NCBI GenBank assembly: GCA_021847995.1
Contig: JAJZNE010000101.1
Coordinates: 1-48,634 of the forward strand
DNA: 48,634 nt
Direction of reading: 5' to 3'
Origin: Pseudomonadota bacterium
Lineage (GTDB): Bacteria; Pseudomonadota; Alphaproteobacteria; Acetobacterales; Acetobacteraceae
In this document: piece after piece, positions 34,977 through 43,037 of the stretch
How positions within the stretch are numbered: position 1 is the stretch's first letter
Layout: each line of letters starts with the position of its first letter
Notes under the pieces: generated by a model
Databases searched by the model: none
What the model saw: only the letters and a program-made list of their open reading frames with translations
Told to the model about the DNA's origin: nothing
Made by a program: the position numbers and the translations under genes

Positions 34977-35783
34977 ATGCCGGCCTTCATCTGTGCCACC
35001 TGCGGCGTGCAGCACGCGCCGGCCGGAACGCCGCCCGACCGATGCCCTGTGTGCGAGGACGAACGCCAGTATCTGCCACCTGCCGGGCAGCAATGGACGA
35101 CGCAGGAGCGCCTGCGCCTGAGCCACGCCAACACCTGGCGGCGGCCCGAGCCGGGGCTGTTCGACATCGCCACCGCGCCCGCCTTCGCCATCGGCCAGCG
35201 GGCGCTGCTGGTGCGAACGGAAGCGGGTAACGTTCTGTGGGACTGCCTGACGCTGTTCGACGACGCGACGGCGGCGCTGGTGCGGGCGCTCGGTGGTCTT
35301 GCCGCGATCGCCATTTCGCACCCGCATTACTACGGCAGCATGGTCGAATGGGCGGCGGCATTCGATGTGCCGGTCTGGCTGCACGAGGGCGACCGGGCCT
35401 GGGTGATGCGGCCTGACCCGCGCCTCAGCTTCTGGTCCGGACCGACGCGGGTGCTACCCGGCGGCCTGACCCTGATCCATGCGCCGGGGCATTTCGACGG
35501 CGGCGCCATGCTGCACTGGCCGGCAGGCGCGGACGGGCAGGGCGTGCTGCTCAGCGGCGACATCATCCAGGTCGCAGCCGACCGGGCCACCGCCGGCTTC
35601 ATGCGCAGCTACCCGAACTGGATTCCGCTCGGCCCGGCCGGCGTCCAGCGCATCGCCGACGCGGTGGCACCATTCTCTTTCGCCCGCGTCTATGGCGCTT
35701 TCCGCGACCGCGAGATCATGACCGACGGCAAGGCAGCGGTGGCGCGGTCGGTAGCGCGCACGCTGGCGTGGCTGGCGCGCTGA
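34977..35783 (+). CDS. Zinc-ribbon plus metallo-beta-lactamase-fold protein with altered metal site
   Basis: A 268-residue cytosolic protein. The N-terminal rubredoxin/zinc-ribbon-like knuckles are Cys6-Cys9 (CATC) and Cys23-Cys26 (CPVC). A metallo-beta-lactamase fold follows. The usual HxHxDH motif reads SHPHYYGS (about 105-112), so the two His of the first pair remain but the Asp-His pair is Tyr-Tyr. The later ligands HAPGHFDGG and SGD are kept. It may bind a single metal or have a changed activity. It follows the PBP gene by 20 bases, but no functional link is evident. Confidence 0.85.
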   Translation: MPAFICATCGVQHAPAGTPPDRCPVCEDERQYLPPAGQQWTTQERLRLSHANTWRRPEPGLFDIATAPAFAIGQRALLVRTEAGNVLWDCLTLFDDATAALVRALGGLAAIAISHPHYYGSMVEWAAAFDVPVWLHEGDRAWVMRPDPRLSFWSGPTRVLPGGLTLIHAPGHFDGGAMLHWPAGADGQGVLLSGDIIQVAADRATAGFMRSYPNWIPLGPAGVQRIADAVAPFSFARVYGAFRDREIMTDGKAAVARSVARTLAWLAR

Positions 35784-35882
35784 GCGGGGACGGAAGAGGC
35801 GCGGCTGGATGTAGCGCCCCGGATTGCCGCATAAGGAATATTATGGAACCTCTATGCACCAGCCCAGGTCAGCCGGCCCAGG

Positions 35883-36692
35883 TCAGCTTGCCGGACAGTC
35901 CAGGATCATGCCGTCATGGCCCGGCTCCACGCCTCCCGGCAGATGCCGGCACAGCCATCCCCAGTCGAGGTCGGTGCCCATATGCGTCAGCACCGTCCGC
36001 CGTGCGCCGACGCGCGCCGCCCAGTCCAGCACGCGATCGAGCCACGCATGCGTGCGGTGCGGCGCCCGCTGGAAGCAGCCGACCACCCAGGTATCGACCC
36101 CCGCCAGCGCCGCGAACGCTGCCGCATCCAGCGTCACCACATCGGTCGAATAGCCGAACCCGCCGATGCGCAGACCGAGCGAGCGGGTGCTGAAATGGTC
36201 CTGGTCGAACACCCGCACCGCCATTCCGGCAACCGGGACCGACTCGCCCGCCGCCACCGTCTGCGGCACCAGCACCGGGCGGAAGAAGCCCGCCGGCTCG
36301 CCCTCCCGGATGACCAGCGGCCGGAATGCATAGTCGAAGCGCGCCGCAAGTTCCGCAAGCGTCGCCGCGGTCGCAACCGCCGGCAGCGGCCGGCCCATGA
36401 TCCGGTTCAGGATGCGCACGTCGTCAAGCCCGCTGATATGGTCGGCATGGGCATGCGTGAACAGCACCGCATCCACCCGCCGCACGCCGCAGGCCAGCAA
36501 CTGCGCCCGCATGTCGGGCGAGGTATCGACCAGCAGCGCGCCCTGCCCGCCTTCCACCACAATGCTCGTCCGCGTCCGCCGGTTGCGCGGCTCGGCGGCG
36601 TCGCAGTCGCCCCAGTCGCCGCGGCCGTCCGGGCCGCCGATCATCGGCACGCCGGCCGACCCGCCGGTGCCCAGCAGCGTCACCCGGATCAA
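35883..36692 (-). CDS. PhnP-like metallo-beta-lactamase-fold hydrolase
   Basis: A 269-residue hydrolase of the PhnP/RNase Z-like group. It has the intact dinuclear metal motif HAHADHISGLDD (about 78-89) and later ligands in DQDHFST and LTHMGTDLDW. It opens with IRVTLLGTGGSAGVPMIGG, typical of the family, which cleaves phosphodiesters. The only start that gives this N terminus is TTG 36692, which overlaps the tatD stop (TTGA) and has AAAGG 7 bases upstream; GTG 36683 is an alternative. The tatD-MBL gene pair downstream of metG is common in alphaproteobacteria, but the substrate is unknown. A 12-base direct repeat (35862-35873 and 35876-35887) spans its stop. Confidence 0.88.
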   Translation of the reverse strand: MIRVTLLGTGGSAGVPMIGGPDGRGDWGDCDAAEPRNRRTRTSIVVEGGQGALLVDTSPDMRAQLLACGVRRVDAVLFTHAHADHISGLDDVRILNRIMGRPLPAVATAATLAELAARFDYAFRPLVIREGEPAGFFRPVLVPQTVAAGESVPVAGMAVRVFDQDHFSTRSLGLRIGGFGYSTDVVTLDAAAFAALAGVDTWVVGCFQRAPHRTHAWLDRVLDWAARVGARRTVLTHMGTDLDWGWLCRHLPGGVEPGHDGMILDCPAS

Positions 36693-37465
36693 GCCGTGGC
36701 CTTTGCGAACAGGCGCCGGAAATTCGCCGTGGTCAGATCCGCCAGTGCCGCCGGCGCCATGCCGCGCACATCCGCCAGCACCGCGGCGGTATGCGCGACG
36801 AAGGCAGGTTCGTTGCGCTTGCCGCGCATCGGCACCGGCGCGAGATAGGGAGCGTCTGTTTCGACAAGCAACCGTTCTGCCGGCACGGCGCGCGCGATGT
36901 CCCGCAATTCGACGGATTTCGGGAAGGTCAGGATGCCGGAGAAGCTGACATAGCCGCCGAGCCTGAGCGCCGCTTCGGCCAAGGCGGGGCCGGAGCTGAA
37001 GCAGTGCAGCAGCAGCGCGAACGGGCCGCCGTGCTGCCATTCGTCCTCCAGAATCGCGGCGATGTCGGCATCGGCGTCGCGGGCATGGATGGCAAGCGGC
37101 AGGCCGGCGAGGCGCGCGGCGCGGATATGGGCGCGGAAATTCGCCTGCTGCACCTCACGCGGCGCCTTGTCGTAGAAATAATCGAGACCCGATTCGCCGA
37201 TGCCGATCACCTTCGGATGCGCCGCCAGCGCCGCCAGCGCCGCCGGGTCCGGCAGCGGTGCCTCGGCGGCATGGTGCGGATGCACGCCGACGGTGCACCA
37301 GACGTTCGGCCGCGCCTCGGCCAGCCCGATCAGCGCCGCGGACTGGGCGAGGCGGGTGCCGATGGTGCATACTTCCCCTACCCCCGCCGCCGCCGCCCGT
37401 GCCAGCAGCGGCGTAATTTCGTTGTCGCCGAAATAGTCGAGATGGCAGTGCGAATCGATCAGCAT
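36689..37465 (-). CDS. tatD: TatD-family metal-dependent DNase/hydrolase
   Basis: A 258-residue amidohydrolase-fold protein of normal length. Metal ligands are His6 and His8 (DSHCHLD), Glu near 93 (GIGESGLDYFYD), His near 129 (IHARDAD) and Asp in VETDAPYL near 205. TatD enzymes are 3'-exonucleases active in DNA repair or RNA/DNA turnover. It lies 7 bases downstream of the metG stop, in the operon tmk-holB-metG-tatD-PhnP-like. Confidence 0.93.
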   Translation of the reverse strand: MLIDSHCHLDYFGDNEITPLLARAAAAGVGEVCTIGTRLAQSAALIGLAEARPNVWCTVGVHPHHAAEAPLPDPAALAALAAHPKVIGIGESGLDYFYDKAPREVQQANFRAHIRAARLAGLPLAIHARDADADIAAILEDEWQHGGPFALLLHCFSSGPALAEAALRLGGYVSFSGILTFPKSVELRDIARAVPAERLLVETDAPYLAPVPMRGKRNEPAFVAHTAAVLADVRGMAPAALADLTTANFRRLFAKATA

Positions 37466-37472
37466 GAGGGAC

Positions 37473-39017
37473 TTACGCGCCCGGTTCGACAAAGCGCGGA
37501 AACACGCCCGCCGGCGGCGGCAGCGCCGTGCCCTCGGCAAGCGGCGCCGCGAGTCCGACGAAACTGCGCGATGCCGCGCCCTCCGTCGGCACGCCGAGCT
37601 GATCGAGCATTCGCGCCATGCTGTCCGGCATGAACGGCTGCAACACCGTCGCGATCACCCGCAGCACGTCCGCCAGCACCCGCAGCACCGCCGCCATCCG
37701 TGCAGGGTCGGTGCGGCGCAGGGCCCACGGTGCCTGATGGTCGATATAGGCATTGGCAGCGCGAATCACGCGCCATACCTCCTCCAGCGCCTCGCCGAAT
37801 GCCGGCCGTTCCATCCGGGCCCGCAGAGCGGCGGGAAGCGCGGCAGCGGCGTCCAGCAGCGTCGCGTCCGCCTCCGTCGGCACCGCCCGCGCCGGCAGCC
37901 GCCCCGCGCAGTTGCGCGCGATCAGCGACAGCGTGCGCTGGGCGAGGTTGCCGAGGTCGTTGGCCAGTTCGACATTCAGCCGGGTCACCAGCGCTCGGCG
38001 GGAGAAGTCGCCGTCATTGCCGAACGGCACCTCCCGCAGCAGGAAGTAGCGCAGCGCATCGAGACCGTAGGTGTCGGCCAGTTCGCGCGGGTCGATGACG
38101 TTGCCGAGGGATTTGCTCATTTTCTCGCCCTCGACGGTCCACCAGCCATGTGAATAGACCCGCCTGGGCAGTGCCACGCCGGCGGCCATCAGGAAGGCAG
38201 GCCAATAGACGGCGTGAAAGCGCACGATCTCCTTGCCCACGACATGCAGGTCGGCGGGCCAGTAGCGGGCGCGCGGCGCCGCCGGATCGGGCCAGCCGGT
38301 CGCGGTCAGGTAGTTCAGCAGTGCATCGAGCCAGACATACATCACATGCGCCGGGTCGCCCGGCACCGGGATACCCCAGCGGAACGAGGTGCGGCTGACC
38401 GACAGATCCTGCAGCCCGCCGCGGACGAAACTGACCACCTCGTTGCGCCGGCCGGCCGGCAGGATGAAATCGGGGTTGGCCGCGTAATGGGCGAGCAGCT
38501 TGTCCTGATAGCGCGACAGGCGGAAGAAATAGCTCGGCTCCCGCACCCACTCCACCGGTGCGCCGCTCGGCGCGATGCGCGTGCCGTCGGCGCGCTGGGT
38601 CAGTTCGTCCTCGTCATAGAATGCCTCGTCGCGGACCGCGTACCAGCCTTCATAGGCGCCGAGATAGATGTCGCCGCGGTCGCGCAGCACCTGCCAGAAC
38701 GCCGCACAGGCGTCGCGGTGCCGCTGCTCCGTGGTGCGGATGAAATCGTCGTTGCTGACGCCCATCCGCGCCGCCATGTCGCGGAAATCGGCGCTCACGC
38801 GGTCGGCGAAGGTCTGCGGATCGACCCCCGCCTCCGCCGCCGCCTTCTCCACTTTCTGCCCGTGCTCGTCAGTGCCGGTAAGGAAGAACACATCCCGCCC
38901 GTCGAGGCGCAGGAAGCGCGCCAGCACATCGGCCGCAATCGAGGTATAGGCATGCCCGATATGTGGCGCGCCGTTCACGTAGTATATTGGAGTAGTTACA
39001 TAATAGCTTGATGTCAT
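37473..39017 (-). CDS. metG: Methionyl-tRNA synthetase
   Basis: A 514-residue class I synthetase. It has the HIGH motif at residues 19-22 (GAPHIGHAY), the KMSKS loop near 300 (GEKMSKSLGN), an anticodon-binding domain including ANAYIDHQAPWAL, and no C-terminal tRNA-binding extension. It charges tRNA-Met. The first dozen codons use A/T-ending triplets (ACA, TCA, TAT, TAT, GTA, ACT, ACT, CCA, ATA), unlike the rest of the gene, and the upstream binding site is weak. The start is 7 bases after the holB stop. Confidence 0.96.
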   Translation of the reverse strand: MTSSYYVTTPIYYVNGAPHIGHAYTSIAADVLARFLRLDGRDVFFLTGTDEHGQKVEKAAAEAGVDPQTFADRVSADFRDMAARMGVSNDDFIRTTEQRHRDACAAFWQVLRDRGDIYLGAYEGWYAVRDEAFYDEDELTQRADGTRIAPSGAPVEWVREPSYFFRLSRYQDKLLAHYAANPDFILPAGRRNEVVSFVRGGLQDLSVSRTSFRWGIPVPGDPAHVMYVWLDALLNYLTATGWPDPAAPRARYWPADLHVVGKEIVRFHAVYWPAFLMAAGVALPRRVYSHGWWTVEGEKMSKSLGNVIDPRELADTYGLDALRYFLLREVPFGNDGDFSRRALVTRLNVELANDLGNLAQRTLSLIARNCAGRLPARAVPTEADATLLDAAAALPAALRARMERPAFGEALEEVWRVIRAANAYIDHQAPWALRRTDPARMAAVLRVLADVLRVIATVLQPFMPDSMARMLDQLGVPTEGAASRSFVGLAAPLAEGTALPPPAGVFPRFVEPGA

Positions 39018-39024
39018 GACTTTC

Positions 39025-40047
39025 TTATCGGTCCGCGAGCAGGGTCAGGCCGGACAGCACCGCCTGCCGCCGGTCCAGGTGCGCCCCCTCGGTCTCGTCC
39101 TGGATCTGAGTGAGGCCCTGCCACAGGTCGATCCAGGCGGCAAGGGGACGGGTGCCGAGCAGGCGCGTCTGGTCCGGGTCCGCTCGCCCGCGCGCCGCCG
39201 CCCGCACCGAAGCCGTGATCGCCCCGCGCAGGAGCTCCATGAAGGTGGAGAACGTCTCCTCCTCCCGCGTTACCGCATCGGCGATCTCGTGCAGGCGGAG
39301 GCCGGAGGGGGGGGTGTCCAGCACCTGCCCGACTAGATCGGCGACCGTGACTGCATCGCCGGCGGCGAGTTGCAGCGCCCGCCCGATCGACCCTTCCGCC
39401 AGCCCGGCAAGCCGCAGCCGCGCGGCGTCGTCGAGTTCGGGGACATAGCGGGCGAGCAGTGCGGTGAGAGTCGCTTCCTCCAGCGCGACCAGCGGCAGGC
39501 GGCGGGTGCGGCTGCGGATGGTCGGCAGCAGCCGCCCGGCGGCATTGCACACGAGCAGCAGCACGGCGCGCGCCGGCGGTTCCTCCAGCACCTTGAGCAG
39601 CGCGTTGGCGGCGTTGCGGTTGAGATCCTCCGCCCCGTCCAGCACCACCACGCGCCAGCCGGCCTCGGCCGGCGTCAGGTGGAGGAAGGCGGCGATGCGG
39701 CGCACGTCATCGACCACGATCTCGCCGCGCAGGCGCCGGCGCTTCGCGTCCCATTCGCGCTCCACGGTCAGAAGGTCGGCATGGCCGCCGGCGGCGACGC
39801 GGCGGAACGTGGGATGGGTATCCGGCAGGGCAAGGGTCGGCCCCGGCTCGGCGCCCAGCCCGGCGCCCGGACCGGCGAGCAGGCGTCGGGCGAAACGGTA
39901 GGCGAGCGTCGCCTTACCCACGCCCGGCGGTCCGGTCAGCAGCCAGCCGTGATGCAGCCGCCCCGCCGCCAGCGCCTCCACAAGCGTCGCCTCGGCTGCC
40001 TCCTGACCAAGCAGGAACGGATTGGCGCGCGGCGGTGGCGCCGTCAT
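39025..40047 (-). CDS. holB: DNA polymerase III subunit delta-prime
   Basis: A 340-residue clamp-loader subunit. The AAA+ P-loop is GPPGVGKA (residues 39-46), and the sensor region VVLDGAEDLNRNAANALLKVLEEPPA is highly typical. The C-terminal collar domain follows. With delta and the DnaX subunits it loads the beta clamp. The zinc-binding cysteines found in many delta-prime proteins are not apparent. The start at 40047 overlaps the tmk stop as ATGA; tmk-holB adjacency is widely conserved. Confidence 0.95.
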   Translation of the reverse strand: MTAPPPRANPFLLGQEAAEATLVEALAAGRLHHGWLLTGPPGVGKATLAYRFARRLLAGPGAGLGAEPGPTLALPDTHPTFRRVAAGGHADLLTVEREWDAKRRRLRGEIVVDDVRRIAAFLHLTPAEAGWRVVVLDGAEDLNRNAANALLKVLEEPPARAVLLLVCNAAGRLLPTIRSRTRRLPLVALEEATLTALLARYVPELDDAARLRLAGLAEGSIGRALQLAAGDAVTVADLVGQVLDTPPSGLRLHEIADAVTREEETFSTFMELLRGAITASVRAAARGRADPDQTRLLGTRPLAAWIDLWQGLTQIQDETEGAHLDRRQAVLSGLTLLADR

Positions 40048-40652
40048 GCCGGCAGCCGGGAGACCACCGTCGCGCGGATGCGGGCGGCAACCTCCGCCTC
40101 CGGCAGGCCGGCGTCGATCAGGACGCAGCGGGCGGGATCGGCCGCGGCGATGGCGCGGAACCCGTCGCGGACACGGGCGAAGAACGTGGCACCGAGGCGT
40201 TCGTAGCGATCTGCCGCGGTCCCGCGCGCAGCAAGCCGCGCCGGCACCGCCGCCGCATCGAGATCGAGCACCAGCGTGAGCGCCGGCCGCAGGCCGATCA
40301 TGGCGGTGAGCATGGCAATGGCGGCGCGGTCGCCGCCCTGGGCGTGGCCCTGATAGGCCATCGTCGAATCGGCGAAGCGGTCGCAGACCACGATGCGGCC
40401 GGCGGCGAGCGCGGGGCGGATCGCGCATTCGACATGTTCGGCGCGAGCGGCGAAATGGAGCAGCGTCTCGGCCGGCAGCGACCAAGTGCAGGCGGGATCG
40501 AGCAGCAGCGCCCGCACCCGCTCCGCCCCCGGCGCGCCGCCCGGCTCGCGCGTCAGCAGCACGTCATGGCCTGACGCTCGCAGATGGTCGGCAAGGTGCC
40601 GCGCCTGCGTCGTCTTCCCCGCCCCCTCCCCGCCTTCAAGGGTGATGAACAT
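40044..40652 (-). CDS. tmk: Thymidylate kinase
   Basis: A 202-residue kinase. The P-loop is LEGGEGAGKTTQ (about residues 5-16), the DR(F/Y/H) motif is CDRFADSTMAYQG near 94, and the lid region is LAARGTAADRYERLG. It phosphorylates dTMP to dTDP. It is the first gene of the minus-strand operon. The 291 bases upstream to the CHAP gene contain a 7-bp inverted repeat at 40703-40718 and otherwise nothing I recognise. Confidence 0.95.
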   Translation of the reverse strand: MFITLEGGEGAGKTTQARHLADHLRASGHDVLLTREPGGAPGAERVRALLLDPACTWSLPAETLLHFAARAEHVECAIRPALAAGRIVVCDRFADSTMAYQGHAQGGDRAAIAMLTAMIGLRPALTLVLDLDAAAVPARLAARGTAADRYERLGATFFARVRDGFRAIAAADPARCVLIDAGLPEAEVAARIRATVVSRLPA

Positions 40653-40702
40653 GGGGGGTTCTAACGGCCGGCATGGTCGTCAGGCAAACGTCGCGGACGG
40701 CA

Positions 40703-40718
40703 GGCAGGCGAGCCTGCC
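40703..40718. terminator. Short GC-rich inverted repeat between the CHAP gene and tmk
   Basis: GGCAGGC and GCCTGCC form a 6-7-bp hairpin about 225 bases downstream of the CHAP-gene stop. There is no T tract on either side, so a terminator role is only a possibility. Confidence 0.25.
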
Positions 40719-40943
40719 CAGCCCGTCCCCCTCGCCGCCCACACCGCAGGATGCTGCGTTGAGCAAGGTGCGTCAGGCGATCGCCTTGCGGGGCAGGACC
40801 GGTCGCCGGCAGCGCAAGGCGGCACGGAAACTGGAAGAATCTGTGCGCGTCGTCCCTCATTCGCCCGTGGTCGGGATGTTGCAGCCCCGCAATGCGGTGT
40901 CAAAGGAAATCAGGCTCGCCCGGGCTGCCCCAGCTGTCCGCGG

Positions 40944-41486
40944 TCAGGATCCACCCACCGCCTGCGCTGCCGGTACCGCCCGCGCCATCAGCGCCGCATG
41001 GGTCAGCGGGCGCGGCGGAACGATGAAACCATAGGCGCCATAGACATGGGCACCGAGCTGATGGGTCGGCGGATACCAGACCCGTACCTCGGTCCAGTCG
41101 TTGTGCGGGGAAACATCGACGATGAGTTGGTCCTCCTCCAGCATCGCGTGCGTCCAGTTGGCCTGGATCACCAAAATGCGCCGCCGGTCCAGCACCTGCG
41201 ACACCACCGCGACATGGCCGGCGGGAATGCGGCCGGCGCGGCGGAACACCAGAACGCTGCCCACCTCCGGCAGATGCGCGCGCCGGTAGCGGCCGGCCGC
41301 CTCGCCCCACCAGTCCCCGGCATCGCCGTGCAGATCGACGCCCACCACGCTGCGCGCGAACGGGGCACAGGTCAGGCCGGGATAGCGATGCTGCCAGGCA
41401 AGATTCTGCCCGTTCGCCGCCCCCGCTGCCGGTGCTCCGGCGCAGGCATCCAGCAGCAGCAGCAGCAGGGCAGCGAGGGCACGCAT
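40944..41486 (-). CDS. CHAP-domain (NlpC/P60-like) peptidase, exported
   Basis: A 180-residue protein with an N-terminal export signal (RALAALLLLLLDACAG; possibly lipidated at Cys15, although Asp before Ala-Cys is unusual). A CHAP domain follows: the catalytic Cys is in PGLTCAPFARSV (about residue 40) and the catalytic His in IPAGHVAVVSQVL (about 90), followed by IQANW. CHAP enzymes cleave peptidoglycan peptides. Two in-frame stops directly precede the ATG at 41486, so the start is firm. It is transcribed away from the structured-RNA region. Confidence 0.85.
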   Translation of the reverse strand: MRALAALLLLLLDACAGAPAAGAANGQNLAWQHRYPGLTCAPFARSVVGVDLHGDAGDWWGEAAGRYRRAHLPEVGSVLVFRRAGRIPAGHVAVVSQVLDRRRILVIQANWTHAMLEEDQLIVDVSPHNDWTEVRVWYPPTHQLGAHVYGAYGFIVPPRPLTHAALMARAVPAAQAVGGS

Positions 41487-41538
41487 CGATCGTCATCATG
41501 ACCCACTCCGCCGCCGTCGCGCAGCGGCGCGATGCAAG

Positions 41539-41566
41539 ATGACAAATATTTTCGCACACCTGTAAC
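41539..41566 (+). promoter_or_regulatory. Sigma-70-type promoter of the candidate small RNA
   Basis: ATGACA (41539-41544) and TGTAAC (41561-41566), 16 bases apart, match five and four of six consensus positions within an A/T-rich island that is rare in this window. The predicted start is near 41573 on the plus strand, where no protein gene lies before the terminator at 41731. The same island may also serve the divergent CHAP gene. Confidence 0.5.
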
Positions 41567-41572
41567 GGAGTC

Positions 41573-41766
41573 GTGAACGCCGGAGGGGATGCGAAGCCGG
41601 AACGTCGCACCATTAACCGAACGGTGACGCTCCGGCGCCACGATCGGTCCGAGGCCGCCGGGTCGGCTTCGGACTCCCTCCCCCTCCGCCGGTCGGCCAG
41701 GCTTCCCGGCTGCCGCGCGGACACTCGCGGCGGTGCGCCGTTGGTCGGCGCACCGCTTTTCTTTTT
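41573..41766 (+). ncRNA. Candidate structured small RNA
   Basis: About 190 bases between a promoter-like site and an intrinsic terminator, without a convincing reading frame. By eye it folds into three domains. The first is a closed multibranch domain with outer stem CGCCGGAG/CTCCGGCG (41578-41585 with 41630-41637), enclosing two hairpins (TGCGA/TCGCA and CACC/GGTG). The second is an 11-bp stem at 41647-41674 with one G-T pair. The third is the terminator hairpin. The C-rich stretch TCCCTCCCCCTCCGCC (41675-41690) between the last two stems should be single-stranded and is complementary to Shine-Dalgarno sequences, as in the alphaproteobacterial cuckoo RNAs. It could alternatively be a leader on the opposite strand, but the T tract fits only the plus strand. 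Confidence 0.55.
41731..41766 (+). terminator. Strong intrinsic terminator
   Basis: A perfect 10-bp stem (CGGTGCGCCG and CGGCGCACCG) with loop TTGGT is followed at once by CTTTTCTTTTT. This is the clearest Rho-independent terminator in the window and points along the plus strand, although the nearest plus-strand protein gene upstream is about 5.7 kb away. Confidence 0.9.
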
Positions 41767-41775
41767 CTCCCCCGC

Positions 41776-42327
41776 TCAGCCCGCCCGCAGCCGCGCCAGA
41801 ATCGCCTCCGCCTCCTCCGGCGCCAGCGCCAGGGCCGTCCGCGCCACCTCCTGCGCGAATCCGGCCCGCGCGAAAGCGGCCAGGACGCGCGGCCCGGCCG
41901 GTTCCTGCCCGGTCCCGAACGGCCCGAGCCGGCGGCGGCGGGCAAAGGCGACCGCGGCGGCGAGTTCCGCCTCGGGATCGTCCGGCAGTGCCGTGCCGCG
42001 CGTCGCCGCGTCCACCCCCCGCGCCGCCAGATGCGCCGCCACCGCGCGGCGCGACCGCCCTGCCCGCCGCAGCCGCGTCGCCCGCGCCTCGGCGAAGCCG
42101 CGGTCATCCACCGCGCCGGCGGCGACCAGCCGCGCCACCACCGCCCGCGCCGCGGCCCGCGCTGCCGCCGTCTGCGCTGCCGCCACGGGCGATTCGCTGC
42201 GGCGCGCCCAGCGGTCGATGCGCCGCAGCAGGGCGCGCGTCAGCGTCGCCTCGGTCGCGGCGAAGCGGGCGAGATAGGCCAGCGCCGCCTCATGCAGCGC
42301 GGCCTCGTCGGGCGGCGGCAGGCTCAT
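41776..42327 (-). CDS. recX: RecX-family regulator of RecA
   Basis: A 183-residue Arg/Ala-rich helical protein. Family features are the N-terminal ALAYLARFAATEATLTRALLRRI, the central LVAAGAVDDRGFAEARATRLRRAGRSRRAVAAHL and a repeat of the same three-helix unit at the C terminus. RecX binds RecA filaments and inhibits recombination. recA is not adjacent, which is common in alphaproteobacteria. Its stop lies just beyond the terminator serving the opposite strand. Confidence 0.85.
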   Translation of the reverse strand: MSLPPPDEAALHEAALAYLARFAATEATLTRALLRRIDRWARRSESPVAAAQTAAARAAARAVVARLVAAGAVDDRGFAEARATRLRRAGRSRRAVAAHLAARGVDAATRGTALPDDPEAELAAAVAFARRRRLGPFGTGQEPAGPRVLAAFARAGFAQEVARTALALAPEEAEAILARLRAG

Positions 42328-42425
42328 CGGTCCCCCTTACTATCGGCCAGGGCCGAGCATAGCCGCGCACGCCCGTCCCTGTCCGTCCGGTTGCCCGGCG
42401 GCGCCGGCTCTGGTCTAATAACGGC

Positions 42426-43037
42426 ATGGACCGGATGCTGCCGACCGAGGCTGCGGAACCCGCCGTTCCGGACGCTGCGGGGGCGCGGGCGCTGCGCTCC
42501 GGCGCCTATGTCCTGCTTGCAGCCCTGCTGCTGGCCGGCGCATGGGTCCGCTTCAACCGGGAGATCGCGTCGGTGGCGCCGACCCTCGCCGCCCCCGCGG
42601 CGACGGCCGCCGAGGATTGGGCGCAGTCGGGGCGCGAGCAGGGACTGATCGAGGTCGGGCTGCTCCCGGCCAGCGCAACGGCGGAGGCGGTGGCGGCGAT
42701 GGGACTGCCGGCAGCCGACGCCGCCGCATTGACCGAGGCGTTGCAGCGCCGGCGCCTGCGCCTTGTTCGGCTGCCGCTGTTCGATACCACGCCGACCCTG
42801 CCCGGCGACGCCGCAGGGCGCGAGATCACGGTGACCGCCGCCGGCTATACCCGCCTCCTGCATCTGACCCGCCTGCCGGTCACCGTGACGCTGCCGATCG
42901 GGCCGATCGGTGCGGTCGCGTTCAGCAATGGCGGAGGAAGCGCCGTCGGCATCGGGGCGATCACGCTGTCCGGCCCGGTGCGGCTGCCGGACCTGCCGGC
43001 GGGTGCGGTCATGCGGGTGGGGGTGGTGTCGCAATGA
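42426..43037 (+). CDS. Membrane-anchored hypothetical protein (AAA+ trio, gene 1)
   Basis: A 203-residue protein with a single N-terminal membrane helix (SGAYVLLAALLLAGAWVRF, about residues 25-43) and a soluble part that is probably periplasmic. No known domain is recognised. The C-terminal third is rich in beta-type sequence (YTRLLHLTRLPVTVTLPIGPIGAVAFSN). Its stop overlaps the AAA+ gene start as ATGA, so the two are translationally coupled and probably act together. Confidence 0.8.
   Translation: MDRMLPTEAAEPAVPDAAGARALRSGAYVLLAALLLAGAWVRFNREIASVAPTLAAPAATAAEDWAQSGREQGLIEVGLLPASATAEAVAAMGLPAADAAALTEALQRRRLRLVRLPLFDTTPTLPGDAAGREITVTAAGYTRLLHLTRLPVTVTLPIGPIGAVAFSNGGGSAVGIGAITLSGPVRLPDLPAGAVMRVGVVSQ

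Noticed and set aside
35843..36193. Small plus-strand gene starting at ATG 35843 after an AAGGA-like site
   Set aside because: Nearly all of it is antisense to the PhnP-like hydrolase and Pro/Arg/Ser-rich.
41573..42277. Plus-strand open frame running from the RNA candidate across recX
   Set aside because: It passes through the terminator hairpin and becomes an Arg/Ala/Pro-rich antisense of recX.
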